A stretch of DNA of 64,000 nucleotides, taken from contig NZ_WKJL01000002.1 in assembly GCF_009674565.1 (NCBI RefSeq), positions 186,001-250,000 on the forward strand, read 5' to 3'. Positions within the stretch are counted from its first letter, which is position 1, and every line of letters starts with the position of its first letter. Shown here one piece after another: positions 53,277 to 62,599 of this stretch. The position numbers and the translations under genes were made by a program. This DNA is from Duganella aquatilis. GTDB lineage: Bacteria > Pseudomonadota > Gammaproteobacteria > Burkholderiales > Burkholderiaceae_D. The notes beneath the pieces were generated by a model. That model ran no database searches. It was not told the origin of the DNA and saw nothing but the letters and a program-made list of their open reading frames with translations.

Positions 53277-54614
53277 ATGCAAAACTTCCTGCTTGTCGTT
53301 CTCGCCATCTTCCTGGTTGCTTTGAACGGTTTCTTCGTCGCTGCCGAATTCGGCATCGTCACTCTGCGAAAAACGCGCGTTCGCGCGATCGCCAAGACCA
53401 AGGGAATACAGGGGCGCATCCTCGGCAAGGTTCACGGCGAGCTGGACGCTTATCTGTCCGCCTGCCAGCTCGGCATCACGCTGGCCTCGCTGGGCCTGGG
53501 CTGGGTCGGCGAGCCCGCCTTCGCCGGCCTGCTGGAGCCGTTGCTGACCTTCATCGGCATCACCTCGCCCGAACTGGTGCACGGCATCGCCTTCGTGTTC
53601 GCGTTCGGCGTGATCTCCTTCCTGCACATCGTGGTCGGCGAACTGGCGCCGAAATCGCTGGCGATCCGCATGCCGGAAGTGGTCGGCCTGTGGAGCGCGA
53701 TTCCGCTGTACGGCTTCTACTGGGCCATGTACCCGTTCATCTGGGTGCTGAACGCCAGCGCCAACATGGTGCTGGGCCTGGCCGGCCTGTCCGGCAAGGG
53801 CGGCCACGACAGCCACTATTCGGTCGATGAACTGAAGCTGATCCTGCGCACCAGCCAGCCGGGCGAAAAATTCAACCAGGACGAGCGCAACATCCTGGCG
53901 CACTCGCTGGACTTCAGCGACCTGGCCGTGTCCGACCTGATGCGTCCGATCAACGAGGTGATCAGCCTGCACGCCACCCGCTCGCTGAAGGACAACCTGG
54001 ACACCATGCTGCGCAACCGCTTCAGCCGCTATCCCTACTACGACAAGGACGGCGACACCGTGCTCGGCGTGGTGCACCTGAAAGACCTGTTCTTCGCCAT
54101 GCAGTCCGGCCGCCAGGTCACCGACCTGGTGCCCTTCCTGCGTCCGGTGGAGACGATTTCCGCCCGTACCGCGGCGCTGGAACAGTTCCGCCGCTTCCGC
54201 GACGGCGCGCCGCACTTCGCCCTGATCGGCGAAAAGGGCAAGCGCCCGGTCGGCTTCATCACGCTGGACAATCTGCTGGGTGCGATGGTCGGCGAGATCC
54301 ACGACGAATTCCGCCTCAACGAGAACGACTGGCTCAAGCAGCCGGACGGCACGCTGATCGGCAAGGCCAGCCTGCCGATCTTCTCGCTGGAGCGCACGCT
54401 GGGCATCGACATCGAAAATGAGGAACTGGGCCTGGAAGAGGTAGAATCCGTGGGCGGCCTGCTGATGCTGAAGCTGGGCGATATCCCGAAACAGGGACAG
54501 CGCATCAGTTTCCGCCATTTCGACATCGTCGCCAAGAAAATGAACGGCCCGCGTATCCTGCTGGTGAAAGTCATTCCCAAGGATGACACCGAGGACAACG
54601 CCGACCAGGACTGA
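53277..54614 (+). CDS. CNNM/HlyC-CorC family transporter with CBS domains
   Basis: A 445-residue membrane protein. A DUF21/CNNM transmembrane domain (about 1-190) is followed by two CBS domains (about 205-330, including V-S-D-L-M-R-P and R-F-S-R-Y-P-Y-Y-D) and a C-terminal CorC/HlyC domain (about 350-435, G-G-L-L-M-L-K-L-G-x-I-P). Family members are linked to magnesium or sodium extrusion. The old label hemolysin is not supported. Weak RBS; the ATG at 53277 gives the expected hydrophobic N terminus. Confidence 0.93.
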   Translation: MQNFLLVVLAIFLVALNGFFVAAEFGIVTLRKTRVRAIAKTKGIQGRILGKVHGELDAYLSACQLGITLASLGLGWVGEPAFAGLLEPLLTFIGITSPELVHGIAFVFAFGVISFLHIVVGELAPKSLAIRMPEVVGLWSAIPLYGFYWAMYPFIWVLNASANMVLGLAGLSGKGGHDSHYSVDELKLILRTSQPGEKFNQDERNILAHSLDFSDLAVSDLMRPINEVISLHATRSLKDNLDTMLRNRFSRYPYYDKDGDTVLGVVHLKDLFFAMQSGRQVTDLVPFLRPVETISARTAALEQFRRFRDGAPHFALIGEKGKRPVGFITLDNLLGAMVGEIHDEFRLNENDWLKQPDGTLIGKASLPIFSLERTLGIDIENEELGLEEVESVGGLLMLKLGDIPKQGQRISFRHFDIVAKKMNGPRILLVKVIPKDDTEDNADQD

Positions 54615-54648
54615 TAAAGGCGCCCCCAAGTGGCGCCAGGGGGAGACC

Positions 54649-55443
54649 ATGCTAGCCAGGCTTATCCTGTGTGCCGCGCTGCTGTGCCTGACGGGCACGG
54701 CCAGCGCGTACGGCGACTGCGGCCACCTGCGCAGCGCCTTCTACGAATATGGCGCGCTCTACTACAAGGCAGCCGACGGCAGCTGGACCGGCATCGACAA
54801 GGATGTGGTCGACGAAGTGGCGCGCCGCATGGGCTGCACTATCGAACCAAGCACCGACTCCCGCGTGCGCATCTGGGCCGGCATGAACGGCGGCAACATC
54901 GACATGTCGGTGTCGACCGTCGCCACGCCGGAGCGCGAAAAGTTCGGCCGCGTGATTCCCTATCTGTCCGAACGCAACTACGTGCTGCTGCACCAGAACG
55001 TGCCCGCCGAGGTGCGCAGCATCGACGACTTCACGGCCGACCACGGCCTGCGCATCGGCGTCATCAAATCCTTCCGTCACGGTAAATTCTACGATGCCTG
55101 GCTGACGCAGCTGCGCGCGCAGGGCCGCGTCTACGAGGCAGCCGACTACCCTGCCCTGCTGCGCCTGTTCAAGGTGGGACGGGTGCAGGCGATGATGTCG
55201 ATCAGCTCCGGCTGGTATCCGCTGAAACAGGAAAAACCGCCGACGCCGCTGCGGGTAATGGACTGGGCGCCGCCCAAGGACGGCGTGATCGGCGGCCTGA
55301 TCCTGTCGCGCCAGCACGTCGACGAGGCGACGGCGGAACGCTTCAGCCAGACCATCCGCGCCATGCGCGAGGACGGCACGCTGAAGCGCATCTTCGAGCG
55401 CCACCTGAACGCCGAGCTGGCGGCCCGGCTGCTGAATTACTGA
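54649..55443 (+). CDS. periplasmic amino-acid-binding-like protein
   Basis: A 264-residue protein of the SBP_bac_3 family (type II binding protein). The signal peptide ends about residue 20 (A-S-A). Typical elements are F-Y-E-Y-G, G-I-D-K-D-V-V-D-E-V-A-R-R and G-L-R-I-G-V-I-K. No ABC permease or ATPase is adjacent, so it may be an orphan sensor or binding protein. GGGGGAG precedes the ATG; it follows the CNNM gene by 34 bases and may be co-transcribed. It overlaps the convergent AI-2E gene by 7 bases. Confidence 0.87.
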   Translation: MLARLILCAALLCLTGTASAYGDCGHLRSAFYEYGALYYKAADGSWTGIDKDVVDEVARRMGCTIEPSTDSRVRIWAGMNGGNIDMSVSTVATPEREKFGRVIPYLSERNYVLLHQNVPAEVRSIDDFTADHGLRIGVIKSFRHGKFYDAWLTQLRAQGRVYEAADYPALLRLFKVGRVQAMMSISSGWYPLKQEKPPTPLRVMDWAPPKDGVIGGLILSRQHVDEATAERFSQTIRAMREDGTLKRIFERHLNAELAARLLNY

Positions 55444-56489
55444 GGCTGGCTTTCCAGCTGGTGGCCGGTCCAGTTGCGCAGCAGGCCCAGGCCCACCGCC
55501 AGCAAGGTCGGGCCGATGAACAGGCCGACGAAGCCGAACGCCAGCACGCCGCCCATCACGCCCAGCAGCACCAGGATGAACGGCAGGCTGCTGCCGCGCG
55601 AGATCAGCACCGGCTTGACCACGTTGTCGACGCCGCTGATGACGAACATGCCCCAGATGAACATGAAGATGGCCCAGCCGGTGTCGCCCTGGTTGAACAG
55701 CCAGATGGTGGCGCCGCCCCAGATCAGCGGCGGCCCGACCGGTATCAGCGAGAACAGGAAGGTCGCGACCGACATCAGCGCCACCGCCGGCACGCCGGCG
55801 ATCAAAAAGCCGATGGCGGCCACCACCGCCTGCGCCAGCGCGGTGCCGAGGATGCCGTACATCACGCCACGCACGGTGCGGCTGACGGTATCGGCCACGG
55901 TGATGCTTTGTTCGCCGATCAGCTTGTCCATGCCGGTGGCCAGCGCCTGCACGATGGCCTGGCCGTCGCGGTACAGGAAGAAGCTGACGAACACCGCCAG
56001 GCTGACCTGCGCCACGCCCGAGCCCAGCACCATGCCGCCGCCGAGCAGCAGGCGGCGGCCGGGTTCCAGCAGGTTCTTGGCGACGTTCAGCAGTTCTTCG
56101 CGACTGTGCAGCAGCTTGCGCAGATAGCTGTCGACCATTTCGCCGACCAGCGGGACGTCCTTCAACCACAACGGCGGGTCCAGCGTGCCGCTGTCGAGGT
56201 TGGCCTTGATCTGGTCGTAGTAGGAGGAGGCGTTATCGGCGATGTTCCAGGTCACCAGCGTCAGCGGCACGATGATCAGCAGCGTCAGGCCGATGCTCAT
56301 CACCAGCGCGGCGATGGTGCGGCGCTGCTTCAGGCGCGCCAGCAGGCGCAGGTACAGCGGCCAGCTGGAGATGCTGATGGCGGCGGCAAACAATATCGCC
56401 GCCAGGAAGGGCCGCAGCACGGCCAGGCAGCCGATCACCAGCAGGATGACGGCGGCCAGGCGGGTGAAGGGCTGGAAGCGTTGTTGCAT
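55437..56489 (-). CDS. AI-2E family transporter
   Basis: A 350-residue inner-membrane protein of the AI-2E/UPF0118 family, with about eight transmembrane helices, a long central soluble segment and a C-terminal P-x-x-P-G block with G-V-L-A-F-G-F-V-G-L-F-I-G-P. Members export autoinducer-2 or act as sodium/proton antiporters; which applies is unknown. RBS GGAGAG. It follows the SCO gene by 14 bases and may be expressed with it. Confidence 0.92.
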   Translation of the reverse strand: MQQRFQPFTRLAAVILLVIGCLAVLRPFLAAILFAAAISISSWPLYLRLLARLKQRRTIAALVMSIGLTLLIIVPLTLVTWNIADNASSYYDQIKANLDSGTLDPPLWLKDVPLVGEMVDSYLRKLLHSREELLNVAKNLLEPGRRLLLGGGMVLGSGVAQVSLAVFVSFFLYRDGQAIVQALATGMDKLIGEQSITVADTVSRTVRGVMYGILGTALAQAVVAAIGFLIAGVPAVALMSVATFLFSLIPVGPPLIWGGATIWLFNQGDTGWAIFMFIWGMFVISGVDNVVKPVLISRGSSLPFILVLLGVMGGVLAFGFVGLFIGPTLLAVGLGLLRNWTGHQLESQPQ

Positions 56490-56503
56490 ACGCTCTCCGG
56501 GGA

Positions 56504-57097
56504 TCAGGACAACAGCAGTTTCAGGTCATGCACGGTGAAGCTGGCAGGCTGGCCCGGACGCAGCAGCAGGCGGATCTTGCCCTGCTTGTCGAACACGTAG
56601 CTGGCGGCGGTGTGGTCCATCGAGTAGCTGCCTGGCGTGGTGCCTGGCACCTTGTTGTACATCACCTTGAATTCCTTGCCGACGGCGGCGGTCTGCTCCG
56701 GCGTGCCATACAGGCCGAGGAAGCGCTTGTCGAAGGCCGGCACGTATTCGGACAGCAGCTTCTGCGTATCGCGCTCAGGATCGATGGTGACGAACAGCAC
56801 CTGCACCTGGTCGGCCTGCGGACCGAGCTGCTTCATCACCTCGGACATTTCAGCCATGGTGGTCGGGCACACGTCCGGGCACTGGGTGTAGCCGAAGAAC
56901 ATGATCACCGCCTTGCCCTTGAAGTCCGCCATGGTGCGCGGCTTGCCGTTGTGGTCGGTCAGCGCGAAGTCCCTGGCGAACGAAGCGCCGGTCAGATCGG
57001 TACTCTGAAACGCCACCTTCGGCGCCTCCGCCTTCTTCTCGCCGCAACCGGCCAGCAGGGAAACAGCGATCAAAGCAAAGGCGAGAACTTTTTTCAT
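56504..57097 (-). CDS. SCO family copper protein for cytochrome oxidase assembly
   Basis: A 197-residue thioredoxin-fold protein. A lipoprotein-like signal (L-L-A-G-C, residue 18) anchors it. The copper ligands are C-P-D-V-C in G-Y-T-Q-C-P-D-V-C and the histidine in S-M-D-H-T, the full SCO set. It delivers copper to the CuA site of cytochrome c oxidase. It lies at the end of the cta cluster, 204 bases after ctaB. Confidence 0.94.
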   Translation of the reverse strand: MKKVLAFALIAVSLLAGCGEKKAEAPKVAFQSTDLTGASFARDFALTDHNGKPRTMADFKGKAVIMFFGYTQCPDVCPTTMAEMSEVMKQLGPQADQVQVLFVTIDPERDTQKLLSEYVPAFDKRFLGLYGTPEQTAAVGKEFKVMYNKVPGTTPGSYSMDHTAASYVFDKQGKIRLLLRPGQPASFTVHDLKLLLS

Positions 57098-57171
57098 CGA
57101 GATAGGTCTTTCAGTTGAACTGGGTCTGCTGAGGCAGGTCTAACAGCATGATACCGCGCATGGAGGCCATC

Positions 57172-57312
57172 ATGAATGAAAGCGACGCTAAAGAAAAGAT
57201 TCGTACCGCAATCAATGATTCCGAATACCTGTGGCATGGCCGCCAAGGAAGCAGTCTCCACGGAGCCCCCTCAAAAAGAGCCTTGAAGGAGCTGCGTTGC
57301 GTTAGATTTTGA
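57172..57312 (+). CDS. possible 46-residue small protein
   Basis: An ATG with a strong RBS (GGAGG, 6 bases upstream) opens a 46-codon frame, [14 protein letters not shown], hydrophilic with a basic C-terminal part (S-K-R-A-L-K-E-L-R). Base composition is AT-richer than its surroundings. It sits in the gap between SCO and ctaB on the opposite strand and overlaps the ctaB end by 11 bases. I do not recognise it; it may be a fragment of a larger gene. Confidence 0.4.
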   Translation: MNESDAKEKIRTAINDSEYLWHGRQGSSLHGAPSKRALKELRCVRF

Positions 57313-58198
57313 TGTAGTGATCGACCAGCAGGGCCAGGAACAGCAGGCCGAGGTAGATGATGGACCAGGTGAAGGCTTTGCGGGCGATCAGGTCGGTGTA
57401 GTGGCGGTAGATTTTCCACGAGTGACGCAGGAACATGGCGTTCAGGATGATGGCGCTGAGCAGGTAGATCAGGCCGCTCATCTGCACCGCGTACGGCAGC
57501 AGCGTCGTCGCCGCCAGCGCGATCGAGTACAGCCAGACGTGGAATTGGGTGAATTTCATGCCGTGCGTGACCGGCAGCATCGGCAGCCCGGAACGCGCGT
57601 AGTCGTCGCGGCGGTACAGCGCCAGCGCCCAGAAATGCGGCGGCGTCCAGACAAAGATGATCATCACCAGCAGCCACGCCTCCATCGGCACGTCGTTTGC
57701 CACCGCCGCCCAGCCCAGCGCCGGCGGCATCGCGCCCGACAGGCCGCCGATGACGATGTTCTGCGGCGTCGCCGGCTTCAGAATCATGGTGTAGATGATG
57801 GCGTAACCAAGGAAGGTGACGAAGGTCAGCCACATGGTCAGCGGATTGACCAGGGTATTCAGCACCCACATGCCGGCGCCGCCGATCACCAGCGCAAAGA
57901 TCACCGTCTGCGTGACGCTGATGTCGCCCAGCGCCATCGGCCGGCGCGCGGTGCGTGCCATGCGCGCGTCGATCTCGCGCTCGGCCAGGCAGTTGACCGC
58001 AAACGCCGCCCCCGTCAGCAGCCAGATGCCGACCGTTGCGTACAGCACCAGATGCCAATCCGGCAAACCTTCCGAGGTGCCAAGGAACATGCCGATGACG
58101 GCACAGAACACCGCCATCATGGTGACGCGCGGTTTGGTCAGCGCCCAGAATTGCGAGGCGCGGCTCTGATGTTTGATGGTTACGGTTTGCGTGGTCAT
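57302..58198 (-). CDS. ctaB: protoheme IX farnesyltransferase (heme O synthase)
   Basis: A 298-residue UbiA-superfamily prenyltransferase with about nine transmembrane helices. The first aspartate-rich prenyl-diphosphate motif is [15 protein letters not shown]-x-x-R-P. It farnesylates heme B to heme O. The ATG at 58196-58198 follows ctaA by 13 bases and gives the normal length; the frame remains open upstream but into ctaA. Part of the ctaA-ctaB heme A pathway. Confidence 0.96.
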   Translation of the reverse strand: MTTQTVTIKHQSRASQFWALTKPRVTMMAVFCAVIGMFLGTSEGLPDWHLVLYATVGIWLLTGAAFAVNCLAEREIDARMARTARRPMALGDISVTQTVIFALVIGGAGMWVLNTLVNPLTMWLTFVTFLGYAIIYTMILKPATPQNIVIGGLSGAMPPALGWAAVANDVPMEAWLLVMIIFVWTPPHFWALALYRRDDYARSGLPMLPVTHGMKFTQFHVWLYSIALAATTLLPYAVQMSGLIYLLSAIILNAMFLRHSWKIYRHYTDLIARKAFTWSIIYLGLLFLALLVDHYIKI

Positions 58199-58211
58199 GA
58201 GTGCAACTTTT

Positions 58212-59366
58212 TCAATGCCGTACCGTCGACGAGGGAGGATGCGCGGCGCCCGAGGCTGCCTTTTTAGCAATGTCGTACTGGTACTTAGCCTTGTAGTTTA
58301 ACATGGTCAGCAACAGGACGAGCAGCGCCGCCCCGGCGTTGTGCAGAACCGCGATGGTCAGCGGGAAGCTCAGGTAGATGGTGGCCACGCCGGTAACGAT
58401 CTGCGCCGCCAGCGCCAGGGCGATGTTGCGGGCGGTTTTATGCAGTACGTCATGGCCCCAGGCGCGCCATGCGGCATAGCCTGCCACCAGTGCGACGATG
58501 ATGCCGAAGTTGCGATGCACCCAGTGGATCGCCGTCAGCGCCGAAAACGGCAGGTAGTGGCCGGCGGCCGTCTTGCCCAGCTCGCGCCACAGCGTGAAGC
58601 CGTGTTCGAAGTCCATGTCAGGAATCACCTTGCCGCCGCACAGCGGGAAGTCGGTACAGGCCAGCGTGGCGTAGTTGGTGCTGGTCCAGCCGCCCAGCGC
58701 CAGCTGCACCAGCAGCAGCGCGGCGGCCACGCCGGCCAGGATGCGGATGTTGCGCATGGCCGGCGGCGAGGCGCTGACCACCGTGCGCGGCGCATGCAGA
58801 TGGTTCTGGCGGCCGCCGTACCACACCAGCATCGACAGCAGGCCCAGGCCCAGCAACAGGTGGATGGTAACGATCACCGGCTGCAGCTTCAACGTCACGG
58901 TCCAGGCGCCGAACGCGCCCTGCAGGCAGACGAAGAAGAACAGCGCGGTCGGCATCCACGGCGCGTATTCGGCGCGCCTGGTCTTGCGCCACTGATACCA
59001 GGACTGCGCCATCATCGCCACGATCAGCACGCCGATGGTCATCGCCAGGTAGCGGTGGATCATCTCGATCCAGGCCTTGACCACGGTCACCGGCCCGGTC
59101 GGCATCAGCGCCTCGGCGGCGACGATCTGCGCATGCGCCAGGAAGGGATTGGCGGCGCCGTAGCAGCCCGGCCAGTCCGGGCAGCCGAGGCCGGAGTCGG
59201 TCAGGCGCGTAAAGGCGCCGAACACGATCAGGTCGAACGTCAGGAACACACTGACCCACACCAGCTTGCGGTACTTGTTGGCGTCCGACGAGGTCCAGAC
59301 GATGGTGGCCGGCAGCAGCGCGATCATCAGCGCCGTAATCGCCATTTGTGCAAGAGTGAGATGCAT
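58212..59366 (-). CDS. ctaA: heme A synthase (COX15/CtaA)
   Basis: A 384-residue membrane protein with eight predicted transmembrane helices. Heme-ligand histidines are visible in [21 protein letters not shown] and L-H-N-A-G. Periplasmic cysteine pairs are seen in C-P-D-W-P-G-C and C-T-D-F-P-L-C. It oxidises heme O to heme A for the aa3 oxidase. It begins 4 bases after the stop of the upstream Sco-like gene, so it is co-translated. Confidence 0.95.
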   Translation of the reverse strand: MHLTLAQMAITALMIALLPATIVWTSSDANKYRKLVWVSVFLTFDLIVFGAFTRLTDSGLGCPDWPGCYGAANPFLAHAQIVAAEALMPTGPVTVVKAWIEMIHRYLAMTIGVLIVAMMAQSWYQWRKTRRAEYAPWMPTALFFFVCLQGAFGAWTVTLKLQPVIVTIHLLLGLGLLSMLVWYGGRQNHLHAPRTVVSASPPAMRNIRILAGVAAALLLVQLALGGWTSTNYATLACTDFPLCGGKVIPDMDFEHGFTLWRELGKTAAGHYLPFSALTAIHWVHRNFGIIVALVAGYAAWRAWGHDVLHKTARNIALALAAQIVTGVATIYLSFPLTIAVLHNAGAALLVLLLTMLNYKAKYQYDIAKKAASGAAHPPSSTVRH

Positions 59367-59370
59367 ACGT

Positions 59371-59994
59371 TTAACCTATGGCCGAAGCCTTCAACAATTT
59401 CGCGATGTCCTTGTGGACCCGCTTGACCTTCTCCACATCGCTCGACACCGCGCCTTTCGGGAAGCGCATCATCAGATTGCCCAGCGGGTCGATCAGGTAC
59501 ACATGCTCGGACGCCTGGTCCGCCACGCCCGCCTCCAGCGGCAGCCACTTCTCCACCACGCCGGCCGGCGCGCGCAGCATGCGGGTGCCGTCGTTCACGC
59601 GCAGCAGCATGGTTTCCAGCGGCTGCGCGTCGGTGATCAGCCACACGCGCTCGATGCGCTCCATCTCCTTGCCCTGCATGGTGCGCAGCTGGCGCATGGC
59701 GAACAGCTGGTCCTGGCACGTCTGCTGGCAGTCGGACGGACCGACTTTCAACATGATCCACTTGCCCTTGTAATCCTCCAGGCTGGCCGGCTTGCCGTCC
59801 AGCGTGGTGCTGGCCATGGCTGGAATCGGATACGCGCGCGGATCGATCAGCGCGCCGTAATTGGTTTCCCCGCCCTTCGGCTTGATCACGTAGTACGTGA
59901 AGTATGACGCAATCAGCGGCGCCGCGCACACCGCCAGCACCAGCAACAGCTTCCAGCGGCCGCGATTATTTGGTTTTTCCACGTCTGAATCCAT
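59371..59994 (-). CDS. membrane-anchored thioredoxin-like (Sco-like) oxidase assembly protein
   Basis: A 207-residue protein with one N-terminal transmembrane anchor (about 14-36) and a periplasmic thioredoxin-like domain. It has D-C-Q-Q-T-C, a C-x3-C pair like that of SCO proteins, but the distal copper-ligand histidine is not obvious. It is probably a redox or copper helper for oxidase assembly. The first 29 bases overlap the end of the SURF1 gene. Family members are typical of betaproteobacterial cta clusters. Confidence 0.85.
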   Translation of the reverse strand: MDSDVEKPNNRGRWKLLLVLAVCAAPLIASYFTYYVIKPKGGETNYGALIDPRAYPIPAMASTTLDGKPASLEDYKGKWIMLKVGPSDCQQTCQDQLFAMRQLRTMQGKEMERIERVWLITDAQPLETMLLRVNDGTRMLRAPAGVVEKWLPLEAGVADQASEHVYLIDPLGNLMMRFPKGAVSSDVEKVKRVHKDIAKLLKASAIG

Positions 59995-60691
59995 TCACTG
60001 CAAAAAAGATAACCGCCATCGCCGACAGTGCGTACCACTGGAAGGCATAGCCCTGATGTTTTTCCACGCCCAGCGACGGCGCCGGCCAGTCGCGCACCAT
60101 CTGCGCGTCGTCGCCAGACGGCTGCGCCGGCGCGGCCTGCTCCAGCACGAACGGCTGCATGGTCAGGCCGCTGTCCCTGGCCAGCTGCAAGGGATCGGCG
60201 TTCTGCACGATGGCGCTGGGCGCCAGCGGCTGCGCGCTGCCCAGCTCCATCACATGGCCGGCGTTCAGCCGCGCCACGCCCTGCAGCGTGACCGTGCCGG
60301 CCGGCGTGGCGTAGACCGGCAGCTTGTCGCGCACAGCCGGATCGCGCGGCAGCCAGCCACGCGCCACCAGCACGTGCATGTTCGATCCCGCTATTTTAAA
60401 CGGCATCAGCAAATAGAATCCGGCCCGGCCCTGGTATGGGCGGTTGTCCAGGTAGACCGGCCAGTTGCGCACGAATTCGCCGGTGACGGTGATGCGGCGC
60501 CAGGCCACCGCGTCGGCGGCTTGCGGCGCGCCGTCCAGCACCAGCGGCGCGGCGGCGGCGCCGTCGGCCAGCCGGCCTTGCAGGGCGATTTTTTCGGCGG
60601 CGCGGCGCTCCTGCCAGTTGCCGAGCTGTAGGCCCAACGCCACGACCAGCACGGTGGCAACGAAAGGAATCAATTTAAAGCGGAACACCAT
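59966..60691 (-). CDS. SURF1 family oxidase assembly protein
   Basis: A 241-residue SURF1 protein. Two transmembrane helices flank a periplasmic domain (N-terminal about 8-25, C-terminal about 212-232). The family motifs G-x-W-Q-x-x-R (G-N-W-Q-E-R-R) and V-Y-L-D-N-R-P-Y-Q-G-R-A-G-F are present, as is V-A-R-G-W-L-P-R. It helps insert heme A into subunit I. It is divergent from the DUF2909 gene, with 39 bases between the starts. Confidence 0.94.
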   Translation of the reverse strand: MVFRFKLIPFVATVLVVALGLQLGNWQERRAAEKIALQGRLADGAAAAPLVLDGAPQAADAVAWRRITVTGEFVRNWPVYLDNRPYQGRAGFYLLMPFKIAGSNMHVLVARGWLPRDPAVRDKLPVYATPAGTVTLQGVARLNAGHVMELGSAQPLAPSAIVQNADPLQLARDSGLTMQPFVLEQAAPAQPSGDDAQMVRDWPAPSLGVEKHQGYAFQWYALSAMAVIFFAVNGFRRGKTK

Positions 60692-60730
60692 TACAATGGA
60701 ACCTCGATCAAATCGCCACCCACAAATGAG

Positions 60731-60937
60731 ATGAAAATTGCTGTCGCCATCGCCTTCATCCTGATCCTCGGCAGCCTGGGTTCAGCGCTGTTCTTTCTGA
60801 TGCGCGACAAGGGCCGCAGCAACAACACTGTGCGCGCGCTGGCGGTGCGGGTGGCGCTGTCGATCACGCTGTTCCTGCTGATCCTGCTGGCCTACAAGCT
60901 GGGCTATATCCAGCCCAAGGGCATCCGCATGGGATAA
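60731..60937 (+). CDS. DUF2909 twin transmembrane protein
   Basis: A 68-residue protein with two transmembrane helices (about 4-24 and 41-60) joined by a short basic loop. It matches DUF2909, a small family found in betaproteobacterial and gammaproteobacterial cox clusters, of unknown function. It is the only gene on this strand inside the cluster; its end runs into the terminator of ctaE on the opposite strand. Confidence 0.88.
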   Translation: MKIAVAIAFILILGSLGSALFFLMRDKGRSNNTVRALAVRVALSITLFLLILLAYKLGYIQPKGIRMG

Positions 60938-60962
60938 AAAAAAGCCGCACCGGAGTGCGGCT
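60936..60962 (-). terminator. intrinsic terminator of the ctaD-ctaE operon
   Basis: On the minus strand, AGCCGCAC-TCCG-GTGCGGCT (8-base stem) followed by eight Ts, 15 bases past the ctaE stop. It overlaps the last codon of the DUF2909 gene on the other strand. Confidence 0.9.
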
Positions 60963-60977
60963 TGTCGGCTTGCGCCA

Positions 60978-61847
60978 TTATAGCCAATACACGACCACGT
61001 AAAGTCCCAGCCAGACCACGTCGACAAAGTGCCAGTACCAGGCCGCGCCTTCGAAGGCGAAGTGGTTGTCCGGCGTGAAATGTCCCTTCAGCACGCGGTA
61101 CAGCACCACCGACAGCATGATCGCCCCCATGGTCACGTGGAAGCCGTGGAAGCCGGTCAGCATGAAGAAGGTCGAGCCGTAGATGCCCGAGGTCAGCTTC
61201 AGGTTCAGCTCGGTGTACGCGTGGTGGTACTCGTAGGCCTGGAAGCCCATGAACACCGCGCCCAGCACAATCGTGGCAAACAGCCAGAGCGCCGTCTGCG
61301 CGCGATGGCCGGCGCGCAGCGCATGGTGGGCGATGGTCAGCGTCACGCCCGAGGTCAGCAGCAAGGCGGTGTTGATGGTCGGGATAGGGAACGGGCCCAT
61401 GGTGCGGAATTCTTCCACCGTGCCGGCCGGCGTGGCGCCGCCCCAGTGCGGCGCGTAGTCCGGCCAGATGAACTTGTGGTCCAGGTCGCCCAGCCACGGC
61501 ATCGAGATGGTGCGCGCATAGAACAGCGCGCCGAAGAAGGCGCCGAAGAACATCACCTCGGAGAAGATGAACCAGCTCATCGACCAGCGGTAGGAATGGT
61601 CGATGCGCTGGCTGTACAAGCCGCCCTCGGATTCCTTGATGGCGTCGCCAAACCAGAAGTACAGCACGGTGATGGTGCCGAGGATGCCGATCAGGTTGGC
61701 GGCCGGCCCCCACGACGCGTCATTGACCCACGCCGACGCGCCGATCATGGTCACCAGCATGCTCAGGCCCGCCAGCAGCGGCCAACGGGACGGTCCCGGC
61801 ACGAAATAATACGGCGCGGCCCCACCGTGTGAACTTGTTGAACTCAT
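60978..61847 (-). CDS. ctaE: cytochrome c oxidase subunit III
   Basis: A 289-residue subunit III with seven predicted transmembrane helices. Conserved blocks include W-F-I-F-S-E-V-M-F-F-G-A-F, the G-F-Q-A-Y-E-Y helix, F-H-G-F-H-V-T-M-G and the C-terminal W-H-F-V-D-V-V-W-L. It stabilises the subunit I proton channels. I prefer the ATG at 61845-61847, six bases from GGGGGAG, over the one at 61851-61853, which almost touches the RBS. Confidence 0.97.
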   Translation of the reverse strand: MSSTSSHGGAAPYYFVPGPSRWPLLAGLSMLVTMIGASAWVNDASWGPAANLIGILGTITVLYFWFGDAIKESEGGLYSQRIDHSYRWSMSWFIFSEVMFFGAFFGALFYARTISMPWLGDLDHKFIWPDYAPHWGGATPAGTVEEFRTMGPFPIPTINTALLLTSGVTLTIAHHALRAGHRAQTALWLFATIVLGAVFMGFQAYEYHHAYTELNLKLTSGIYGSTFFMLTGFHGFHVTMGAIMLSVVLYRVLKGHFTPDNHFAFEGAAWYWHFVDVVWLGLYVVVYWL

Positions 61848-61864
61848 CTTCATCTCCCCCTCAC

Positions 61865-62059
61865 TTATTTAGCTACTACGAATTTGACGATTGTTATCAG
61901 TACGCCGATGAACACCGCCACCGCCAGCAGCGCCGCGATGATGATGTGGACCGGATTCAAGCCCTGCTGGTCCTCGTCGAAGTCGCGCTTGCGGCGCAGC
62001 CCCACGAACGACCACAGCACGGCCTTCAGCGAATACAGGAAGCCGGGCTGCTTGTCCAT
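61865..62059 (-). CDS. DUF2970 small membrane protein
   Basis: A 64-residue protein with an amphipathic N-terminal part (S-F-V-G-L-R-R-K-R-D-F-D-E-D) and one C-terminal transmembrane helix (about 39-61), matching DUF2970 of cox clusters. The start codon overlaps the ctaG stop by one base (TGATG), so it is translationally coupled. The function is unknown, perhaps oxidase assembly. Confidence 0.87.
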   Translation of the reverse strand: MDKQPGFLYSLKAVLWSFVGLRRKRDFDEDQQGLNPVHIIIAALLAVAVFIGVLITIVKFVVAK

Positions 62060-62598
62060 CAGTTGGCCGCCGTCTTGACCAGACCGCCGCCCACCTCGAA
62101 GAAGGTGTACGACAGCGTGATGGTCTTCACCTCCCTTGGCAGCTTGGGATCGATGTAGAACACCACCGGCATCTGGCGCGCCTCGTTCGGCTTCAGCGTC
62201 TGCTGCTTGAAGCAGAAGCACTCCACTTTCATGAAAAACGGCGTCGCGTTCTGCGGCGCGTAACTCGGGATCGCCTGCGCGTTCATCTCGCGCGGCTGGG
62301 TGTTGACCACTTCATACAGCACCGTGTTCAGCTCGCCCGGATGCACGCTCATGCTGGCCTGCGTCGGCCGGAAGCGCCACGGTCCCTGGGCATTGCCGTC
62401 GAACTCGATGGTGACGTTGCGCGTCTTGTCCACCTGCGTGTTCTGGTCGTAGGCCGCCGTGCCGTCTTTCTGCGTCAGCACATTGATGCCCAGCGCTTCG
62501 CAGATCTGGCGGTAGAACGGATTGAGCGCATAGGCAAAGCCGAACATCACCGCGGCGATGACGATCAGCTTGCCCAGCAGCTTTTTGTTCTCGGTCAT
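62059..62598 (-). CDS. ctaG: cytochrome c oxidase assembly protein CtaG/Cox11
   Basis: A 179-residue copper chaperone. One N-terminal transmembrane helix (about 10-28) anchors an Ig-like periplasmic domain with the copper-binding C-F-C-F motif. The conserved F-x-K-V-E-C-F-C-F-K-Q-Q and M-P-V-V-F-Y-I-D-P segments are present. It delivers copper to CuB of subunit I. It lies between the small assembly peptide gene and DUF2970. Confidence 0.96.
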   Translation of the reverse strand: MTENKKLLGKLIVIAAVMFGFAYALNPFYRQICEALGINVLTQKDGTAAYDQNTQVDKTRNVTIEFDGNAQGPWRFRPTQASMSVHPGELNTVLYEVVNTQPREMNAQAIPSYAPQNATPFFMKVECFCFKQQTLKPNEARQMPVVFYIDPKLPREVKTITLSYTFFEVGGGLVKTAAN

Positions 62599-62599
62599 C

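Noticed and set aside
53277-54614. Hemolysin
   Set aside because: The domain order DUF21-CBS-CorC/HlyC points to an ion transporter; the historical hemolysin label has no support here.
57111-58058. A 315-codon frame overlapping ctaB
   Set aside because: A shifted frame of the real ctaB gene with low-complexity product.
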